This document shows, one piece after another, positions 32,991 through 36,782 of a stretch of 36,782 bases of DNA. Made by a program: the position numbers and the translations under genes. Position 1 is the first letter of the stretch; every line of letters begins with the position of its first letter. Under the pieces are notes generated by a model. The model worked only from the letters and a program-made list of their open reading frames with translations. It did not search any database and was not told the DNA's origin. Source of the DNA: Pirellulales bacterium (GTDB lineage Bacteria > Planctomycetota > Planctomycetia > Pirellulales > Lacipirellulaceae); contig JANQOF010000012.1 in NCBI GenBank assembly GCA_028279215.1, positions 1 through 36,782 on the forward strand, given 5' to 3'.

Positions 32991-34286
32991 GTGCCGCCGA
33001 CACCACTAAAGATACTGATGACCGAGGGCACCAGTCTGTCTGCCAGGCAGTCGCTCTACGCGCTGGGCGGGAATCATACGATCGATGTGATCGATCCAAA
33101 TCCACTGTGTCAGTGTCGGTTCTCCCGGTTCGTGCGTAAGTGGCGGCGCTCGCCTCATTTCGCGAAACAACCGGCCGATTTCCTCCGCTTCTTGGCAGGT
33201 GAGATTCGCCGCGAGTCTTACGACGTCGTGTTGCCAACGCACGAGCAAGTCTACCTGCTGAGTGAGTTTCGTGATGTCGTTGGGCAGTCGGCAGGCATCG
33301 CGTTACCGGCGTTCGACGCGATGAAGCAGATGCAGAACAAGGCAACCTTCACTCGTACACTCGAAGAGCTTGGCCTTCCTCACCCTCAAACGGCCTACGC
33401 GACAACCGCCGACGACCTCCGACACAACTGGAGCTATCCCTTCTACCTGAAGCTCGCCCACAGCACCGCGGGCCTAGGAGTCTTTCATGTCTCCGACGAG
33501 GAAGAGCTTTCCTCACGGATCGATTCGCTCTTGGCCGATGGGGTCTTCGACGGTAAGACAGAAATCCTGGTTCAGCAGCCCGCCAAAGGCGACCAGGCGA
33601 CCGTACAGGCGGTGTTCAGCGGCGGCCGAATGGTTGGGGCTCACATGTTCGACGCTCGGCAACTTGGAGTTGGCGGAATGTCGGCGGCGCGCAAAGCAGC
33701 CGATCATCCCGTGGTGTACGAGCATGTGGAACAACTCGGTTCGCATCTAGATTGGCATGGGGCCATGTTCCTTGACTACTTTTACGACTACGAGACCGCC
33801 AGGCCCGAGTACATCGAGTGTAATCCCCGCGTCGGCGAAACCGTGAACGCCTGGCTGTCGGGCACGAACTTGTGCGAGCAGCTCGTTCGCATTTCGCACG
33901 GTGATTCGGTCGAGCCGCTCCCCAAAGAGGGATCCGACGTACGGACGCAGAGTTTCTTCATGATTTTGTTGTCGATGGCCTACAGCGGGGCGACTCGCTG
34001 GGAGTTGGTGCGGGAGATATCGAAGTTTCGTACGCACCGCGGCCTGTACGAGGACAGTCAGGACGAACTGACACGCGTGCGCGACGACTACCTCAGCATC
34101 GTGCCGATGTGGGCCGTGGCGGTGCAATTACTCGCGTGGCCCAAGCTGGCGAAGAAAATCGTCGCCGATACGGTCGAGAACTACTCGCTTCCCAAGAGCG
34201 CCACCGAAGCGTTCGAGGCCCTCGACGTCGAATCGTTTCGTAGCGTCTTTGCCCGAACACCTTCGAAAAATGGTGTGCCTGAGTAG
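32991..34286 (+). CDS. ATP-grasp ligase
   Basis: This 431-residue protein has an ATP-grasp layout. The N-terminal pre-ATP domain starts PLKILMTEGTSLSARQSL and contains DVVLPTHEQVYLL. The ATP-binding lobes show NKATFTRTLEELGLPHPQT, FYLKLAHSTAGLGV with the adenine-binding Lys, and ILVQQPAKGDQATVQAVF. The Mg site is in GAMFLDYFYDYE and EYIECNPRVGETVNAW (Glu and Asn ligands). Such enzymes form amide or ester bonds through acyl-phosphates. The start is GTG at 32991; a later ATG would cut into the first strand. It is divergent from the desaturase-led run, and shared regulation is plausible. The C-terminal roughly 110 residues match nothing I recognise. The substrate is unknown. Confidence 0.87.
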   Translation: MPPTPLKILMTEGTSLSARQSLYALGGNHTIDVIDPNPLCQCRFSRFVRKWRRSPHFAKQPADFLRFLAGEIRRESYDVVLPTHEQVYLLSEFRDVVGQSAGIALPAFDAMKQMQNKATFTRTLEELGLPHPQTAYATTADDLRHNWSYPFYLKLAHSTAGLGVFHVSDEEELSSRIDSLLADGVFDGKTEILVQQPAKGDQATVQAVFSGGRMVGAHMFDARQLGVGGMSAARKAADHPVVYEHVEQLGSHLDWHGAMFLDYFYDYETARPEYIECNPRVGETVNAWLSGTNLCEQLVRISHGDSVEPLPKEGSDVRTQSFFMILLSMAYSGATRWELVREISKFRTHRGLYEDSQDELTRVRDDYLSIVPMWAVAVQLLAWPKLAKKIVADTVENYSLPKSATEAFEALDVESFRSVFARTPSKNGVPE

Positions 34287-34301
34287 ATCGAACAGCCGGC
34301 T

Positions 34302-35729
34302 CTATCCATTCACAAAGGCGTCACGCCATTTGCTCGATCGATAGGTTCGTTCGACCAATTCGCGGGCTTGATCAGAGGCAAGCTGTTGCACCTCGCCTGT
34401 CTTGGCATCGACCTCGATACGGCCTTCAGCCGGCGGCGCTTGCTGGTAGCCGGCATTGCGAGCTAAATCGACGTACCCGGCGAACAACTCCTGCCAAGAT
34501 TCGGGGCCTGCTGGGCGGGCGTCTTCGTGTGCCACAACGCCCTCCAGGGCTGCGATGCTTGCTAGGTGGCACCAAGCGGTCGATAGATGTCCGATGGCAA
34601 GTTCGGCGGCCAGTTTGCCTTGATCTCGCGACCGTACGGCTTCGAGGAACGCTGCCTGATGAATTCCGTCGCCCGCACTGCCTTGCTCCTCTTGGATCAC
34701 GTTGCCTGCGTTGTCGTACGCCACCCATTGGCCCCGCTTACCACAGAATCTGCCGCCCTCGCCAAACACCGTGTAGCCAATGCCAAAGCCATCGTTGCCG
34801 GCGGCCTCGCTAAGCGTCGTTGCCGGTACAACATTGCTCATCAGGTAACTTACCGGCAGCACGCTGTTCTCATAATACGCAACTTGGATGTTGGGCGTGT
34901 CGCTCGCGTCGCCCCATGTTCGGACGCCAGCTGAGTGAACGGCCGTTGGATACCCTGCTTGGTCCAATAGCGCCACGTTGATTGCGTCGTCCAGGACATG
35001 GACGCCCCAATTGCCCATCTCGCCGTTGCCGGTATTGAAGTCCCAGTGCCAATCATAATGTAGCTGATTTCGATACAGCGGTTTGTCGTGCGCTGGACCA
35101 AGCCACAAGTCGTAGTTCACCGATTTGGGCAACGACAGTGGGTTGTCGCGTTTGCCGATCGGCTTGCGTTCGCCGATGCGACTGACGACCACGTGTGACA
35201 ACTTGCCGATCGCCTGATCGTCATGCAGCAGCTTCTTTGCCTTTGCCTGTAATGGACTCGATCGCTGCTGTGTGCCAACTTGCACCATCCGGCGATTAGC
35301 ACGAGCCGCTTTGAGTAGTTGCTCTTGCTCCCAAAGGTTGTGTCCTAGAGGTTTTTCCACGTATACGTCCTTGCCCGCTTGGCACGCCCAAATAGCCGCC
35401 AAGCAGTGCCAGTGGTTGCAGGTGGCAATCACTACCGCGTCGACGTCGTCGCGGTCGAGTAACTCGCGCATGTCGGCCACTGCGGCAGCCTGGGGTACCT
35501 TCGCTTGCGCTTTGGCTAGGCGTTCCGAGTCGGGTTCGCACAATGCCGTCACACGAGCACCTTGGATGCCCAAGAACGTATCGAGCAAATGCCCGCCCCG
35601 CCCGCCCAGGCCGATGAAGCCGAGCGCGACCTGTTCGTTGGCCGTTGGTGCTTGAGCGCGCAGTGATGGAGCGAGGCAACTGCCAGCGGCAACGGCCGAC
35701 GATGCTAGAAACGTGCGTCGATTGAGCAT
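34302..35729 (-). CDS. Tat-exported Gfo/Idh/MocA-family oxidoreductase
   Basis: This 475-residue protein starts with a Tat signal, MLNRRTFLASSAVAAGSCLA, followed by the NAD-binding Rossmann motif VALGFIGLGGRGGHLLD. Then come DRDDVDAVVIATCNHWH, GKDVYVEKPLGHNLWEQ with the family Lys-Pro, and the C-terminal alpha/beta domain with NWGVHVLDDAINV. This matches the abundant planctomycete exported Gfo/Idh/MocA group, proposed to act on sugars, possibly with cofactor loaded before export. A longer frame reaches 35849, but the ATG at 35729 starts exactly at the Tat signal and has a good promoter upstream. It converges with the ATP-grasp gene (15 bp between stops). Confidence 0.92.
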   Translation of the reverse strand: MLNRRTFLASSAVAAGSCLAPSLRAQAPTANEQVALGFIGLGGRGGHLLDTFLGIQGARVTALCEPDSERLAKAQAKVPQAAAVADMRELLDRDDVDAVVIATCNHWHCLAAIWACQAGKDVYVEKPLGHNLWEQEQLLKAARANRRMVQVGTQQRSSPLQAKAKKLLHDDQAIGKLSHVVVSRIGERKPIGKRDNPLSLPKSVNYDLWLGPAHDKPLYRNQLHYDWHWDFNTGNGEMGNWGVHVLDDAINVALLDQAGYPTAVHSAGVRTWGDASDTPNIQVAYYENSVLPVSYLMSNVVPATTLSEAAGNDGFGIGYTVFGEGGRFCGKRGQWVAYDNAGNVIQEEQGSAGDGIHQAAFLEAVRSRDQGKLAAELAIGHLSTAWCHLASIAALEGVVAHEDARPAGPESWQELFAGYVDLARNAGYQQAPPAEGRIEVDAKTGEVQQLASDQARELVERTYRSSKWRDAFVNG

Positions 35730-35778
35730 GGATTTCGGGTTCTGGTTGCGAGGCGATGTAGTGAACGATACTGCCTGG

Positions 35779-35787
35779 ATTGTATCA
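35779..35787 (-). promoter_or_regulatory. Extended -10 promoter of the Gfo/Idh/MocA gene
   Basis: On the minus strand TGATACAAT gives TACAAT (5 of 6 consensus) with an extended TGN element. No good -35 box is seen at standard spacing, as is usual for extended -10 promoters. The leader would be about 45 nt before the ATG at 35729. Confidence 0.5.
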
Positions 35788-35921
35788 GAATCTCCTCGAG
35801 GCAGGTTGAACGGACCGCCAGATTGGCCCGGCGCAACGAAGGAATCCACAAATTTGTGCCGACCGTTGGTGCATCACAACGCCATTTTTTTGGCCAGCTT
35901 TCGCCAATAAGCGATCGTCAA

Positions 35922-36782
35922 CTAAGCTTCGTACCGCTGTGCGCCGGCCAATAGCGCCGGCGCATAGTCTTGCTGAACAAACTGGTTGACCCAGGTGGCC
36001 GTCGCGCTCTTATCGGCAAAATGCCCGAATAGTGCTCGAAAGAAACGGTCGGGTACGTGACTCCGCCGCTGGAAGTCCATCAATTCTCGCCGCCAGCTTC
36101 TGTGGTAGCACTTCGTCGCGAATCTGCCGTTGAGGGGGAACCAGACGCGCTGGTCGAGAATCCCTTTTGATTTCCAGCCAACGAAGATAGCTCCTCCAAC
36201 GGCAAGTAGCACAGGAAGAATGTCCCACCCTTCCACACTCGATCGACCAACGTTTGCGCCGATAACCTCAATCGTTCCTGCGAGGATTGCATACAATATG
36301 ATCGTCGGCAGCAGGAAGGCCAAGCCGATTCCGACGAAGCGGAGAAGTAGAGAGCCAGACCACATTACGCCAGTCAGCGAGTTGTTGCACTCTTTTTCCA
36401 ATCGCTCCAATAGCGCCGCAGCTCGATTCGCCCAGATTTTCTCATTCACCTCGGGCTCCTCTTGTGCGATCGATTGCCGCTCGGCCACATCGTGCGAGGC
36501 CCAGGCCCAGATTGGGTAGAACTTTGAGATCAGGTCTCCCTCTTCAATGGGAAACTCGGTCATCAGCGCGTCGCCGCTGGTGAGAACTTCCATTTGCGCC
36601 GTGACGATCGATCGGTCGCCCACTTCCTGTGGCTCACTGAAATAGTCCTTCAAGGCCGCGTCCATCTTCATCCGAAGCGGCGAGCCAGTAGCAAACTGCT
36701 GACGAACCTCCAGGTATTCGCGGGCGAGACCGAGAATCTCGACATCCCATTCGAGCCACGGTGGAATGCTCTCGAAATTCTC
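35922..36782 (-). CDS. Membrane protein of unknown function, N-terminus beyond window
   Basis: An ATG occurs at 36671, but the frame stays open with protein-like sequence (including PPWLEWDVEIL and LAREYLEVRQQF) for 37 further codons to the window edge, so the true start probably lies outside. The 286 residues seen have a soluble N-terminal part, with acidic and helical stretches, then two hydrophobic segments (FVGIGLAFLLPTIILYAILA and ILPVLLAVGGAIFVGW). The C-terminal soluble tail of about 100 residues is rich in aromatic and basic residues. I recognise no family. It lies about 190 bp upstream of the Gfo/Idh/MocA gene on the same strand, which has its own promoter. Confidence 0.75.
   Translation of the reverse strand, partial: ENFESIPPWLEWDVEILGLAREYLEVRQQFATGSPLRMKMDAALKDYFSEPQEVGDRSIVTAQMEVLTSGDALMTEFPIEEGDLISKFYPIWAWASHDVAERQSIAQEEPEVNEKIWANRAAALLERLEKECNNSLTGVMWSGSLLLRFVGIGLAFLLPTIILYAILAGTIEVIGANVGRSSVEGWDILPVLLAVGGAIFVGWKSKGILDQRVWFPLNGRFATKCYHRSWRRELMDFQRRSHVPDRFFRALFGHFADKSATATWVNQFVQQDYAPALLAGAQRYEA

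Noticed and set aside
34287-34301. AGCCGGCT palindrome near the convergent ATP-grasp and Gfo/Idh/MocA stops as a bidirectional terminator
   Set aside because: It is 8 bp with no loop and no flanking T or A runs.
1-36782. tRNA, rRNA, CRISPR array, integrase or transposase genes
   Set aside because: I looked on both strands and saw no cloverleaf-like gene, no regularly spaced repeat set and no recombinase motifs; a tRNAscan or profile search could still find something missed by eye.

Overview
The window looks like a piece of a Planctomycetota chromosome, most likely order Pirellulales. The evidence is the gene mix: a DUF1559 pseudopilin-like protein with the H-X9-DG C-terminal motif, a DUF1080 protein, a ThuA-like protein, Tat-exported sugar isomerase and Gfo/Idh/MocA proteins, a PhoX-like (DUF839) protein, a short RpoD-type sigma factor next to ribosomal protein S1, and a BamA-type outer membrane protein. 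No tRNA, rRNA, CRISPR array, insertion sequence or phage gene was seen.

Layout. (1) 299-10243 is a chemotaxis locus. On the minus strand the order of transcription is cheA (hybrid kinase), cheW, a 1121-residue chemoreceptor, cheB, cheR. Divergent on the plus strand are cheY and cheX. Together they give receptor, coupling protein, kinase, both adaptation enzymes, the output regulator and a CheX-type phosphatase; no cheD is present. (2) 10268-18565 holds a DUF1559 gene, bamA, two small secreted Tyr/Gly- or Trp-rich proteins, a sigma-70 factor and rpsA with a strong hairpin terminator. (3) 18883-23130 holds exported catabolic-type proteins: DUF1080 and ThuA-like on plus, a hydroxypyruvate-isomerase-like protein and a PhoX-like protein on minus, with a 163-bp foldback repeat between the two pairs. 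(4) 23792-25478 holds a secreted thioredoxin-like protein with a clear terminator and tsaD. (5) 25551-34286 is the most unusual part: a same-strand run of fatty acid desaturase, PanE-like reductase, GH3-type acyl-adenylating enzyme, NAD-dependent epimerase/dehydratase, enolase-superfamily enzyme and alpha/beta hydrolase, with an ATP-grasp ligase gene divergent from its head. This could be an undescribed lipid or acyl-amide pathway. (6) 34302-36782 holds a Tat-exported Gfo/Idh/MocA protein and a membrane protein that runs off the right edge.

Several promoters with near-consensus -35/-10 boxes can be read directly (before the DUF1080 gene, rpsA, the desaturase and the Gfo/Idh/MocA gene), as can three hairpin terminators. 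Several starts were moved inward from the longest reading frame because a Shine-Dalgarno sequence, a promoter box, a terminator hairpin or the onset of a signal peptide fixes them. Protein functions are assigned from motif recognition by eye, not from a database search.
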